Positions 50,810 to 62,214 of a stretch of DNA of 64,000 bases are shown piece after piece (position 1 is the stretch's first letter; every line of letters starts with the position of its first letter). The translations under genes were made by a program, and so were the position numbers. The notes beneath the pieces are model-generated. The model had not been told where the DNA came from, did no database searches, and saw only the letters and a program-made list of their open reading frames with translations. Origin of the DNA: CAYLNG01 sp964497855 (GTDB taxonomy: Bacteria; Verrucomicrobiota; Kiritimatiellia; SS1-B-03-39; UBA6053); the NCBI GenBank assembly GCA_964497855.1, contig CAZCFM010000001.1, positions 1 through 64,000 of the forward strand, written 5' to 3'.

Positions 50810-53662
50810 ATGATTCTGCTGTATCAACTCAACCGTTCCGACGACTGGCACATCGGGGTGATCCCCTACACCATGGAAATCCGCAAAGGTGACCGCCTGT
50901 CTGGAACGCCCTACCCTTGCCGCATCGAGAATCTCCTCAAATTCGGCACCAGCGGCATCTCACTGACTCCTCTCGACAAACGCATTCTGATGATGGTGCA
51001 GATGCATCAGAAACTGAACGGGTTTCACTCCTATTTCAATGGGGCCGATGCCGGGAGAGTCCTCGAACTGCTTTTTGAAAGCGGACGGGCCTACCGCTGG
51101 GGAAACCGCGTCCCACCTATCCGAAAAGGAAAACCGATCCAGGCAAAAATGGAATGGCGTTTGGAGGGAGAGGTTCTTAAAACCACCTTTGCCTTGCCGC
51201 CCGGATGGGAGCTTTTGCCCTCCCGTCCGCCCATGGCCCTTTCGCCCGATAGCGAAACCTGTCACGTGCTCAACAGCGGCAATTCCGAGGACGCCGCCTG
51301 GGGCTGGCTGGCGCTGCCCCCCCTGAGCCTTGAACTCGCGCCGGAACATCTGCGCCGTCTCGAACAACGATTCCCCAACGCCCTTTTTCCCGTCCCTCCC
51401 GGACTGAAATCCCTGCAACGCGACGACTTTTGCCCGGTCCCGGCCTTGCGCATCGTCGGTCACGAAGAATCCACTGCCGATGCCCTGCGCCTCCGCCCGA
51501 TTTTCCTGTATGGAGACCGGGAAATCGCCCCTGGCGACGAGGGGCGCGTCGTTCGCTTCAAAGAGGGCGATGCCCTGGTCGATGCCCCGCGAAACCGGGA
51601 GTTTGAAAGCGCGAAACTCGCCGAGTTCTGCGCCACGGGCTTCATGCCCTGCCCCCCGCGCGCGGCCAACCTGTTCGATCATGCCGTGGAAAAAACCTGT
51701 TATCAGCCAGACCCCGCCGCAGGCCTCACTTGGTCGCTGTTTCTGGAAAAGCATCTTCCCGAATTGCAACGTGAAGGCTGGCAATTGCTGGAAGACCCCC
51801 AGCGCCGTCTGCACCGTCCCGGCAGCGACGCCGAATACCGCGAATTTGGCGAACAGTCCCGGGGCTGGTTCAGTTACGAACAAGGCGTCGTGCTCGACGG
51901 CGTCCGTATCAATCTTCTCCCCCTGGTCCAACGATTCCTGCGCGAACGCCGCGACTGGGACAGCGCCCGCATCCGCGACTATCTCCAGACCCACGACATC
52001 AGCGTCGCCATCGAGAAAGGTTTTCTCATCCTTCCCGGCCCCCGTTTTCTTGGCATCATCGAACACATCTTCGAACTCTTCGGCGCGGATGTTCTCGACA
52101 AACAGGACCGTCTCCGCCTCGGCCTCTGGCGCGCGGCGGAACTGGCCGCCCATCTCGGGGCCGATGGATGGCAGCCTCCGGAGGAACTACTGCACAGCAT
52201 CCGCGCGATCGGCGGCGGACGCGACCTTCTTCCCCTCGCCGCGCCCAAGGGTTTCAAAGGCGAACTCCGTCCGTACCAAGAGCAGGGCCTTTCCTGGCTG
52301 GACTTCCTCTTTCAGCACCGCATCGGCGGAATTCTGGCCGACGACATGGGCCTCGGCAAAACCGTGCAGGTCATCGCCGCCCTCCAGCACTGGCGTGAGC
52401 AGGACAAATCCCTCGCCCCGGCGCTCATCGTCTGTCCCGCGAGTGTGCTGCCCAACTGGCGCCGCGAACTGGAACGTTTTGCCCCCCGCCTGCGCGTTCA
52501 CAGCCTGCACGGGGCGGAGCGCCATGACGACCGCATCGGCCTCAAAAAAGCGCAGGTCCTCCTCACGACTTACGGCACGCTGCGCGTGGACATTGAACGC
52601 TACCAGAGCCTTCCGCTTTCGGTCGTCGTCTTCGACGAGGCGCAGGTCCTCAAAAACCCCCGCGCCTCGCAAACGCAGGCCGCCGCAGCCATCGTGGCCA
52701 ACGTCCGCATCGCCCTCTCCGGCACCCCGGTGGAAAACCATCTCGGGGATCTCTGGAGCCTCTTTCATTTGCTTCTGCCCGGTTTCCTGGGCACGGAACG
52801 CGAGTTTAAACACAGTTTCCGCATCCCCATCGAACGCGACCGGTGTCGGGCCTCCAGCGAAGCCCTGCGCAACCGCGTGCGCCCGCTGCTCCTGCGCCGC
52901 AGCAAAGACAGCGTTGCCCCGGAACTGCCGCCCAAGACCGAAATCATTCAGACCCTCCCCCTCGGACAGGCCCAGGCCGACCTCTATCAAAGCGTGCTGC
53001 TGGCCGTGAAAGAGGAACTGCAGTCCGAAATTCAGGCCAAAGGCTTCCAACGTTCCCAGATCAGCATTCTGGATGCCCTCACCAAACTGCGTCAAACCTG
53101 TTGCGACCCACGCCTCCGCGAACCCTCCCGCGCCTGGAAACTCCCTGAGGATTCCGTCAAAATCGCCTGGCTCCGCGACAACCTGCCCGGACTCATTGAA
53201 GACGGACGCCGCGTGCTGGTGTTTTCGTTTTTTACGTCGATGCTCGATCTCGTTCGGCCCGAACTCAAACGCATGAAAATTCCCTTCGTGGAGATTCGGG
53301 GCGAAACCCGGGACCGCGACACTCCGGTGCGCACGTTCCAAGCTGGGAAAGCCCCGCTGTTCCTGCTCAGCCTCAAAGCCGGCGGCCTCGGACTCAATCT
53401 CACCGCCGCTGACACCGTCATTCTGCTCGACCCCTGGTGGAACCCGGCGGCGGAGGCACAGGCCATGGACCGTGCGCACCGCATCGGACAGGACAAACCG
53501 GTTTTCGTTTACAAACTCGTCACCGAAGGAACCGTCGAGGCCCGCATCCTGGAGATGCAGAGCCGGAAACGGGAGTGGGCGAAACTTGTCGAGGACGCCG
53601 CGTTGGAGTCCCCCAGCTTAAGCGAGGAGGATTTGGAAAACCTGCTCAGCCCGCCCGCCTGA
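50810..53662 (+). CDS. SNF2-family helicase-like ATPase
   Basis: Predicted 950-residue SNF2/Rad54-type translocase. The C-terminal half has Walker A DDMGLGKTVQVI (Lys near 517), motif II VVFDEAQVLKNP (near 609), SGTPVENHLGDLWSLF and the last motifs DPWWNPAAEAQAMDRAHRIG. The first 480 residues are not recognised and lack an obvious zinc-binding SWIM motif. The ATG at 50810 has AAGGA upstream. It stands alone, with no methylase or nuclease beside it, so a defence role is not indicated; DNA repair or nucleoprotein remodelling is more likely. Confidence 0.88.
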   Translation: MILLYQLNRSDDWHIGVIPYTMEIRKGDRLSGTPYPCRIENLLKFGTSGISLTPLDKRILMMVQMHQKLNGFHSYFNGADAGRVLELLFESGRAYRWGNRVPPIRKGKPIQAKMEWRLEGEVLKTTFALPPGWELLPSRPPMALSPDSETCHVLNSGNSEDAAWGWLALPPLSLELAPEHLRRLEQRFPNALFPVPPGLKSLQRDDFCPVPALRIVGHEESTADALRLRPIFLYGDREIAPGDEGRVVRFKEGDALVDAPRNREFESAKLAEFCATGFMPCPPRAANLFDHAVEKTCYQPDPAAGLTWSLFLEKHLPELQREGWQLLEDPQRRLHRPGSDAEYREFGEQSRGWFSYEQGVVLDGVRINLLPLVQRFLRERRDWDSARIRDYLQTHDISVAIEKGFLILPGPRFLGIIEHIFELFGADVLDKQDRLRLGLWRAAELAAHLGADGWQPPEELLHSIRAIGGGRDLLPLAAPKGFKGELRPYQEQGLSWLDFLFQHRIGGILADDMGLGKTVQVIAALQHWREQDKSLAPALIVCPASVLPNWRRELERFAPRLRVHSLHGAERHDDRIGLKKAQVLLTTYGTLRVDIERYQSLPLSVVVFDEAQVLKNPRASQTQAAAAIVANVRIALSGTPVENHLGDLWSLFHLLLPGFLGTEREFKHSFRIPIERDRCRASSEALRNRVRPLLLRRSKDSVAPELPPKTEIIQTLPLGQAQADLYQSVLLAVKEELQSEIQAKGFQRSQISILDALTKLRQTCCDPRLREPSRAWKLPEDSVKIAWLRDNLPGLIEDGRRVLVFSFFTSMLDLVRPELKRMKIPFVEIRGETRDRDTPVRTFQAGKAPLFLLSLKAGGLGLNLTAADTVILLDPWWNPAAEAQAMDRAHRIGQDKPVFVYKLVTEGTVEARILEMQSRKREWAKLVEDAALESPSLSEEDLENLLSPPA

Positions 53663-53750
53663 GCCCCTCGTATTTTTTCCGGATTATCTTTTTTGCCCGA
53701 ATCGTAACTTTTCAGTGGTATTTCTGATCAGGCAGGAGGATAATCCGCCC

Positions 53751-54443
53751 ATGACACCCAACATCCAAGCCATTTTATTTGATCTCGAAGACACGCTGCT
53801 GGACAATCAAAGCACGCGCAAAGCCTTTCTGGTGATCCAATGGCAGAGTTTTTTGGATGAACTGTTGGACATTCCCGCCCGGCGATATGTGGAGACCCTG
53901 AACGACTGTTTTATCGAGTGTGGGGGACGAACGCAGGAAGCCTACGCCAAGGCCATGTTTTTGTTGGGGCTTACGGGTGGGTTGGGAGCCTTGTTGCACA
54001 AAGACTACGAACAACAAGGCGGTGGCCATCCGCGATTGTTTCCAGAAGCTTTGGACCTGCTTCGGGACCTGTCGAAACACTTCAAAATCGGATTGGTCAG
54101 CAATGGACGCAGCTACGATCAGTTGCGCATTCTGCGGGTTACGGGCCTTCTTCCCTACTTCCACAGTGTTTCGATCTCCGACAATTCCGTGACTGCGAAA
54201 CCGGCACCCGACCTTTTCCTCCGTTGCCTGCACGAACTGGGAGTTCCCCCCTCGTCCGCTCTGATGGTGGGTGACAATCGACAAGAAGATATCTGCCCAG
54301 CCGCCGCACTGGGGATGAAAACCGTGTGGAAACACAATCGGCACACGCCTGCGGATGAAAAATGCAAGGCCGCAGAAGTCATTGAAGACCTCTGCGACCT
54401 GCCCTATGTTCTGCGAAACGCGTTAAACGTCGCCGCCGGTTAG
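53751..54443 (+). CDS. HAD-superfamily hydrolase with altered motif I
   Basis: Predicted 230-residue haloacid dehalogenase-like phosphatase. Motif II VSNGRSYDQ, motif III with the Lys in AKPAPDLFL and motif IV MVGDNRQEDI are normal. Motif I reads FDLEDTLLD, where the second acid of the usual D-x-D is Glu (residue 13) instead of Asp. The helical cap suits subfamily I. The ATG at 53751 is favoured by the GGAGGATAA upstream. The 3' end overlaps the convergent toroid gene by 4 bp. Substrate unknown. Confidence 0.82.
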   Translation: MTPNIQAILFDLEDTLLDNQSTRKAFLVIQWQSFLDELLDIPARRYVETLNDCFIECGGRTQEAYAKAMFLLGLTGGLGALLHKDYEQQGGGHPRLFPEALDLLRDLSKHFKIGLVSNGRSYDQLRILRVTGLLPYFHSVSISDNSVTAKPAPDLFLRCLHELGVPPSSALMVGDNRQEDICPAAALGMKTVWKHNRHTPADEKCKAAEVIEDLCDLPYVLRNALNVAAG

Positions 54444-55924
54444 AACGTGAACTCCGCCACGCTGTCGTCGGTGGCCACCGGAGCGGCGGAAGGAGTCGCC
54501 GGCTGAATATTCGCCGCCTGCGTCGAGGGAAGGTGGCGGTAGGTGACCATCAGGCCCAGCGCGGCCAGGGTGGTGTTATAAACCGCGCCCTGGGTGGCAC
54601 CCCTCTCCGAAAAACAAAGCCAATGTCCATCGGACTTCTGGTTTTTTACCAGTGCATCCACCATCGGACGGTAAAAGGCGAGAAAGGTGCGACCGCCGGG
54701 ATCGTCATGGAAGAAGGCCTGAACAGCATAGTACCAGAAGTTGATCGTGCCGCCATAGGTGTTGACAGCATTTTCTCCCCAGGCAGGGGCCTGACCACTG
54801 GCGGTGTACTGGCTGAGCAGCTGCATGGTTTGTTTGCTTTCGCGGGACGGGCCGCGTCCGGTCAGGTGCAGACACAGAGCCCCAGCGGAGGACAAAATCG
54901 GGGTGTGGCCTGGGCCGGTGTACCCAAATCCGCGACCCTCGGCGGATTCCTGGGAGTTCAGGAGTGCCCCATCCATGCCCTTTTGCAGAGCAGCTTCCAG
55001 ATTGGGCAAGGCCACGTTGGCAATTTTTGCGGCTTTCATCGCCTGGACGTTCCAAGCACCCACCGAAAAATCGTTGCGAGGACCGGGTTTGTAATCGTAG
55101 TCAAAACCACCGTTGGCCTGCATGCCATCAATGATTACGCGGGTTCCGCGCTCCAAGGGCTCTTTAATCAGGGGATTCTGCGTCATGGTGTAGGCTTCGG
55201 CAAGCGCGTAGGTGGCCATGGCATGACCGTAGGATGTGTGACTGCCGGCGGGCTGGAAGATCCCTTTGGAATCCTGATTCTCCACCAGGAAACGGATGGC
55301 CTTGGCCACGGTGGGGCCAAATTGCGCGGACGAAGGGGTTTCCCCGTGTGCGAGGAAGGTCAACAGGGCCAGACCGGTATAGCCCGTATTTCCACCGGAG
55401 GTCGTTGTATTCCCATCCGTGTCCCAGGATCCGTCAGGTTTCTGGTGGTCACGAAGCCATTCAAGCGCCTTCATCACTGCGGGACCGCTGATTTTGTCCC
55501 CACCGCCATATTTTCCAAGGGCGGCCTGGCGGGACAACGCCGTGCGTCCGGACATCAGACCCACCATTTGCACAGGACTGGCAATGTCAGACAACAGCTC
55601 CGTCAACTGGTTCATGTTGGTGTCGTTCACCGGCTGCACCGCTTCGGTCTCGGGGGTGAAATCGGTCACAATCTGGTTGTCAACCACGATATCGGTTTCC
55701 TGGATGCGGTCCGGATCCATGACCTCTTCGGGAATGTTTTCCTTGGGGATCTCGATCTCCTCCTTCGGAGTGGGCTGAATCTGCTTGACCACGGCCACGG
55801 GCGGCGGGGTGTTCCCTCCAAGCTGGAGGAAGAAGAGAAGCGCAATCACAAGGCTTCCGTTAATCGCCAGCGATATCAATATGCTCGCTGAATGGGCCAC
55901 TTTCATCTGCTTTTGGATATTCAT
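54440..55924 (-). CDS. Membrane-anchored alpha-toroid protein, copy 2
   Basis: Predicted 494-residue protein with a short basic N-terminus, one membrane helix (about 13-36), an acidic proline-rich linker (37-90) and a prenyltransferase/squalene-oxidase-like alpha-alpha toroid from about 140. QW-type repeats include HQKPDGSWDTDG and NQKSDGHWLCF. It lacks the DXDD acid motif of squalene-hopene cyclases, so it is probably not a terpene cyclase. It lies 111 bp downstream of its paralog. The N-terminal layout resembles TonB-like anchored proteins. Function unknown. Confidence 0.68.
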   Translation of the reverse strand: MNIQKQMKVAHSASILISLAINGSLVIALLFFLQLGGNTPPPVAVVKQIQPTPKEEIEIPKENIPEEVMDPDRIQETDIVVDNQIVTDFTPETEAVQPVNDTNMNQLTELLSDIASPVQMVGLMSGRTALSRQAALGKYGGGDKISGPAVMKALEWLRDHQKPDGSWDTDGNTTTSGGNTGYTGLALLTFLAHGETPSSAQFGPTVAKAIRFLVENQDSKGIFQPAGSHTSYGHAMATYALAEAYTMTQNPLIKEPLERGTRVIIDGMQANGGFDYDYKPGPRNDFSVGAWNVQAMKAAKIANVALPNLEAALQKGMDGALLNSQESAEGRGFGYTGPGHTPILSSAGALCLHLTGRGPSRESKQTMQLLSQYTASGQAPAWGENAVNTYGGTINFWYYAVQAFFHDDPGGRTFLAFYRPMVDALVKNQKSDGHWLCFSERGATQGAVYNTTLAALGLMVTYRHLPSTQAANIQPATPSAAPVATDDSVAEFTF

Positions 55925-56035
55925 GATACGACTCCAAGGGTTTCAAGAACTTTTAACATGATAACTATACCGACATTCATGTGGTTTGTTAAGGAGAACT
56001 TTCTGGAAATTCAAATGGAATGCCATGGAAAACCC

Positions 56036-57532
56036 TCACTCAATGCTGAAGCTCGCCGGATCATCCACCTGCGGGATTCCAGGGGACGGCGGAGCATCGC
56101 GGCGCTGTCTCGCCGCCTGAGTGGTGGTCAGGTGCCTGTAGGGAGTCATCAGCGAGAGCGATGCCAGGGTGGTGTTGTACAGAACCCCCTGGGCGAGGGC
56201 TTTGTCGTCAACCCCACGCCAGGAACCGTCGGGCTCCTGCCCCCGCGCCAAAGCGCGAACCATCGCGGGATAAAAGGCGCGGAAATCCCGGCCCTTGGGA
56301 TCCTGATGGAAAAAGGCCTGCGCCGCGTAATACCAGAAGTTGATTTCCCCACCGTGCTCCCCGGTACTGCGGCCCGCATTCCAGTCGGGCAGCGTGGATG
56401 CCGTCGTGAACGCCCGCAAAAAAACGTGGGCCATCTGGGTGTCGCGCGTCTCGTCTCGTCCGGCAAGGTGCAGGCAGAGGGTTCCGGCGGCGCTGAGGAT
56501 GCCGCGTTCTCCGGGACCCGTGTAGCCGAAGGAGAGGCGGTCCCCCTCCCGTTTGGCGTTCGCCAGCAGGCCCTCCATGGCCGTTTGAAGTTTTTCGGCC
56601 ACCAAAGGCCGATCCACTCCTGCCTCCCACGCGGCCTTCAGCGCCTGCAGCTGCCAGGCCCCCACCGAACTGTCGTTGCGGGTCCCGCCCTTGTACTCGT
56701 AATCGTAGCCGCCATGGGGCTGCATCCCCTCCATAATCACCCGCACGGCCCGCTCCAGTGGTTCTTTGAGCAGGTGGTTTTGCGTCATGGCGAAAGCCTC
56801 GGCCATCGCATAGGTGGCGATCGCGTGTCCATACACCGTGTGCGAACCCGCCGGCTGGAAGACCCCGCGCGAATCCTGGTTCTCCACCAGATAGCGCAGC
56901 GCTCGGCCCACCGTAACCCCATACCCGGAACCGGAGGGCTTTTCCCCGTGCGCCAGAAAACAGAGCAGCGCCAACCCGGTGTAGCCACTGTTGCCCGCAC
57001 CGGCGGACACGCGCCCCTCTTTATCCCACGAACCATCCGCCTTCTGATGCTCCCGCAGCCAATCCAGGGCCTTCAACACGGCCGGTTCGCTTATGCCGCC
57101 CGTTTCCGGCGCATAGTCCTCCAGGCGTTTTTTCCGCTCCGGCTCGCTGCGGATCGGCAACCCTGTGAGGATGACCACATCGGTCACCGTGAACATCAAA
57201 TTCTCCAACAGATTGGGATTCACATCCGCCACGGATTTCACAATCTCCGGCTCCGTTTCAAACGTGGAAAGCGTCGGAACGGGTTCCGGGTTGAAGTCCG
57301 TCCAGTCATCGGGATCCGCTTCGGAGATTTCCGTCACCTTCGGCTCAACCGGTAAGGGATCGATCACAAGTTTGGTGTCCGGTTCAATGATCTTGATCGT
57401 CCCCACCTTGGGCTGGACAGGTTCGCCCGTCTGCAGGAAAAACAGGAGCAGGATCACCAGTCCCGCGTTGATCAGAAACGACAACGCCACGCTCGCCGAA
57501 TGCGCCATTTTTAGCTGATTCTGAATCTTCAT
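56036..57532 (-). CDS. Membrane-anchored alpha-toroid protein, copy 1
   Basis: Predicted 498-residue paralog of the next gene, with the same plan: a basic N-terminus with LKMAHSAS, a membrane helix, an acidic Pro/Asp/Glu linker and a toroid from about 150 with HQKADGSWDKEGR and a late GQEPDGSWRG repeat. The two proteins share long blocks (for example GSHTxYGHAxATYAxAEA) but their linkers differ. The ATG at 57532 is preceded by GGAGAAGG. Both lack cyclase acids. They may bind a polymer or act as partner subunits in the periplasm. Confidence 0.68.
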   Translation of the reverse strand: MKIQNQLKMAHSASVALSFLINAGLVILLLFFLQTGEPVQPKVGTIKIIEPDTKLVIDPLPVEPKVTEISEADPDDWTDFNPEPVPTLSTFETEPEIVKSVADVNPNLLENLMFTVTDVVILTGLPIRSEPERKKRLEDYAPETGGISEPAVLKALDWLREHQKADGSWDKEGRVSAGAGNSGYTGLALLCFLAHGEKPSGSGYGVTVGRALRYLVENQDSRGVFQPAGSHTVYGHAIATYAMAEAFAMTQNHLLKEPLERAVRVIMEGMQPHGGYDYEYKGGTRNDSSVGAWQLQALKAAWEAGVDRPLVAEKLQTAMEGLLANAKREGDRLSFGYTGPGERGILSAAGTLCLHLAGRDETRDTQMAHVFLRAFTTASTLPDWNAGRSTGEHGGEINFWYYAAQAFFHQDPKGRDFRAFYPAMVRALARGQEPDGSWRGVDDKALAQGVLYNTTLASLSLMTPYRHLTTTQAARQRRDAPPSPGIPQVDDPASFSIE

Positions 57533-57764
57533 GGCCTTCTCCACTGTGATGTGTTTAAAAGCATAAAACAGTTACCCCGACTCGCCCGCTTTGTTTACGT
57601 CTATTTCAGAAAATCCGCCCAGGCCCCCTCCCCCGCCGACATCAAATCGGACAAAAAGCCTCCGGGATTAAAAAATTCGCTTTCCTCTCTCGTTATTTAT
57701 TTGTCAATTGGACAATGCGTGATAGGGTGCGCCCGTTTTTCATCCCAGCAAGGATTCCCCGCCT
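57533..57764. other. Divergent intergenic region before sdhC
   Basis: This 232-bp region separates the toroid pair from sdhCAB and should hold both promoters. A short inverted repeat TTGTC-N5-GACAA (57701-57715) lies about 50 bp before sdhC and next to a TGATAG that could be a -10, but the spacing to any -35 is poor. An AAGGA precedes the sdhC start. No further feature is supported. Confidence 0.35.
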
Positions 57765-58535
57765 ATGATCAATCTGAAAGAAATCCACGTCTCTTCCGTC
57801 GTCAAGAAGCTGCTCACCGGGGTCACCGGCCTCGGTCTGGTCCTCTTCCTGGTGGTTCACCTCATCGGAAATCTCACCCTCTTCGCCGGCCCCGAAGTCT
57901 TCAACGCTTACGCGCAGTTCCTGCACCACTTCATGCACGGCATGTTTATCCGCTTCGCGGAAATGGGCCTGTTCGGCTTCTTCGCCATTCATATCTGGTC
58001 GGCCCTGAGCGTGCAGCTCGGCAAACGCCGCGCCCGCCCCACGCCCTACGCCGTCCAGGGCAACGCCGGTTCCCCCAGCAAGAAGTCCTTCCACTCCCTC
58101 AACATGGCCATCAGTGGCGGCATCATCCTGCTCTTCGTGTTCGTCCACCTGATCAACTTCAAATACGCCGACCACGAAGCGGTCGGCAAAATGCACCTGG
58201 AAACAGGCATCGAAGTGACCAACACCTACAGGCTGGTGGTTGAAACCTTCCAAGGCAGCTTCCTGCTGACCCTGTTCTACATGCTGGCCATGGGCGTTCT
58301 CTGCTCCCACCTGATGCACGGCATCTGGAGCGCCTTCCAGAGCCTCGGCATGACCCGCCCCTCCACCATCCCCTACCTGCACATTGCGGGCATGGGCATC
58401 GCCATCGCCCTCGCCATCGGCTTCTTCCTGCTGCCACTGCTCATTTATATGATGCGGGGAGCCTTCGATCCCAACGCGATGCCGCCACACCTCGATCAGG
58501 TCCGCGCCGCCGTATCCGCCTGTTTTAACGTCTAA
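57765..58535 (+). CDS. sdhC: Succinate dehydrogenase cytochrome b subunit
   Basis: Predicted 256-residue inner-membrane anchor with five helices, the single-subunit di-heme type found in Bacteroidota, PVC bacteria and epsilonproteobacteria. Candidate heme-ligand histidines lie in LVVHLIGNL, FLHHFMHG, FVHLINFKY and CSHLMHGIW. No SdhD gene follows, which agrees with the type. First gene of sdhCAB; 20 bp separate it from sdhA. Confidence 0.9.
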   Translation: MINLKEIHVSSVVKKLLTGVTGLGLVLFLVVHLIGNLTLFAGPEVFNAYAQFLHHFMHGMFIRFAEMGLFGFFAIHIWSALSVQLGKRRARPTPYAVQGNAGSPSKKSFHSLNMAISGGIILLFVFVHLINFKYADHEAVGKMHLETGIEVTNTYRLVVETFQGSFLLTLFYMLAMGVLCSHLMHGIWSAFQSLGMTRPSTIPYLHIAGMGIAIALAIGFFLLPLLIYMMRGAFDPNAMPPHLDQVRAAVSACFNV

Positions 58536-58555
58536 TTTTTCCCGGAGCCTCTCCC

Positions 58556-60481
<1,926 letters not shown>

Positions 60482-60504
60482 TTCATTGATCCGAGGAAAC
60501 GCAC

Positions 60505-61251
60505 ATGAAAGTGAATCTTAAAATCTGGCGCCAGGCCGGCCCCAAAACCCCCGGTCGTTTGGTGGACTACAGCATCGACAACGTTGATCCCTCCCAGTCT
60601 TTTCTGGAAATGCTCGACATGCTCAACGAAAAACTCATCAAGGACGGCGGCGAGCCCGTCGCCTTTGAGAGCGACTGCCGCGAGGGCATCTGCGGCAACT
60701 GCGGTCTGGTGATCAACGGCGTAGCCCACGGCGGAAAAGGCGGATGCACCACCTGCGAAGTGCGCATGCGCCAGTTCACCGAGGGCCAGACCATCACCGT
60801 CGAACCCTTCCGCGCCAAAGCCTTCCCCATCATCAAGGACCTGGCTGTCAACCGCAGCGCCTTCGACCGCATCATGTCCAAGGGCGGTTACATCGCCGTG
60901 AACACCGGCAACGCGCAGGACGCGAACATGCTGCCGATTCACCACGACGACGCGGAACACGCGATGGACGCCGCCGCCTGCATCGGCTGCGGCGCCTGCG
61001 TCGCCGCCTGTCCGAACGCCAGCGCCAGTCTTTTCGTCGGTGCCAAAGTCTCCCAGTACACCTGGCTGCCCCAGGGCAAAGTCGAAGCCAAAACTCGCGT
61101 CCTCGGCATGGTCAAACAGATGGACTCCGAAGGTTTCGGCGACTGCTCCAACCACGCCGAATGCGAAGCCGTCTGCCCCAAGGAAATCTCCATCGCCAAC
61201 ATCAGCCGCATGCGCCGCGAATACACCCGCGCCCTGCTCGCCGGCGTGTGA
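60505..61251 (+). CDS. sdhB: Succinate dehydrogenase iron-sulfur subunit
   Basis: Predicted 248-residue iron-sulfur protein. The 2Fe-2S site is in CREGICGNCGL plus GCTTCEV, and the 4Fe-4S and 3Fe-4S sites in CIGCGACVAACPN and CSNHAECEAVCPKEI. GAGG precedes the ATG. It passes electrons from SdhA to the cytochrome b subunit. Last gene of sdhCAB; a strong hairpin follows. Confidence 0.95.
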   Translation: MKVNLKIWRQAGPKTPGRLVDYSIDNVDPSQSFLEMLDMLNEKLIKDGGEPVAFESDCREGICGNCGLVINGVAHGGKGGCTTCEVRMRQFTEGQTITVEPFRAKAFPIIKDLAVNRSAFDRIMSKGGYIAVNTGNAQDANMLPIHHDDAEHAMDAAACIGCGACVAACPNASASLFVGAKVSQYTWLPQGKVEAKTRVLGMVKQMDSEGFGDCSNHAECEAVCPKEISIANISRMRREYTRALLAGV

Positions 61252-61272
61252 AGAACTCCCGCCCGCCCTCCC

Positions 61273-61303
61273 CCACAAAGCCCGGTTCCCCCGGGCTTTG
61301 TGG
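61273..61303 (+). terminator. Hairpin after sdhB
   Basis: A 13-bp perfect stem (arm CCACAAAGCCCGG at 61273-61285, its complement at 61291-61303) with a 5-base loop lies 21 bp after the sdhB stop. No T run follows, so it may be a Rho-dependent pause, a processing signal or a weak terminator. Confidence 0.55.
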
Positions 61304-61322
61304 TATCCTCCCGGAACTCCCC

Positions 61323-62096
61323 ATGCCCTCCCAAAAACCTTTCAACGGCCGCCGCGCCGCCCTCAGCCTCACCTACGACGACACGCTCGACTGTCATCTC
61401 GATCTCGTCGCCCCCGCGTTGGAATCCCGTGGATTCCGTGGCACCTTCTACACTCCCGTCAACGACACCCTGCTGCGGCGCATGGATCAATGGTCCGAGA
61501 CATCCCGCCGCGGCCATGAACTGGGCAATCACACCCTCTTCCACCCCTGCCGCTCCTACGGCGGTGCCACCTGGATTCAACCCTGGCGCGATCTCAAAAC
61601 CTACGATCTCGCCCGCTGGGAGGCGGAAGTCGATCTCGCCAACCTCGTCCTCAACCGCATCGAAGGCCGATCCGACCGCAGCTACGGCAACACCTGCCAC
61701 AACAATTTCATTGGACCCGATGACGCGCCGCTCTGCCTCGACGCCCACATGCTCCCCCGTTTCGTCGCCGCCCGCGGCACCAAACGCGATGTGGACGAAA
61801 GCATCGATCCCCGCAACCTGACTCCCGGCAATCTCGGCACCCTCGGCGGCGACGGCCTCTCGCCCGACGCCATGAAACAGCTCGTCGACATGGCCGTCGC
61901 GCGTGGACACTGGATTATCCTCACCTTCCACCATGTTGGTCCCGTGGAACGCCGCCTCACCATCGCCGAAACCACCCACAACGCCCTCCTCGACCACTGC
62001 GCCTCCCTCCACAACGACCTCTGGGTAGCCCCCGTACGCGACATCATCGCCACCTGTCCGGGCAAGCTCCCGCCCAGGTCCGAGACTCCCGCCTGA
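61323..62096 (+). CDS. Polysaccharide deacetylase family protein
   Basis: Predicted 257-residue NodB-homology (CE4) protein. Motif 1 is SLTYDD (Asp pair near 19-20) and motif 2 is GHELGNHTLFHPC, with the metal His residues of H-T-x-x-H. A late ILTFHHVG fits the closing His motif. No signal peptide is visible, so it may act in the cytoplasm or on a small glycan. The ATG at 61323 places motif 1 correctly. It lies 20 bp after the sdhB hairpin. Confidence 0.78.
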   Translation: MPSQKPFNGRRAALSLTYDDTLDCHLDLVAPALESRGFRGTFYTPVNDTLLRRMDQWSETSRRGHELGNHTLFHPCRSYGGATWIQPWRDLKTYDLARWEAEVDLANLVLNRIEGRSDRSYGNTCHNNFIGPDDAPLCLDAHMLPRFVAARGTKRDVDESIDPRNLTPGNLGTLGGDGLSPDAMKQLVDMAVARGHWIILTFHHVGPVERRLTIAETTHNALLDHCASLHNDLWVAPVRDIIATCPGKLPPRSETPA

Positions 62097-62214
62097 TCAT
62101 CGGACGCCAAGCCGCCCGGAAAACAACGTCTATTTTCACGCGTCCCGCACTTGGCAGTGCTTCCATTCTGTGCTTAAAAGCAAGCATGCAGAACGAGTTG
62201 CCGGGAACTGTATC

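Noticed and set aside
50810..53662. SNF2 protein as part of a DISARM-like defence system
   Set aside because: No methylase, DUF1998 or phospholipase-like gene is adjacent; neighbours are a peptidase and a HAD hydrolase.
54440..57532. Squalene-hopene cyclase pair
   Set aside because: QW-like repeats are present, but the catalytic DXDD acid motif is absent and each protein has a TonB-like anchor and linker.
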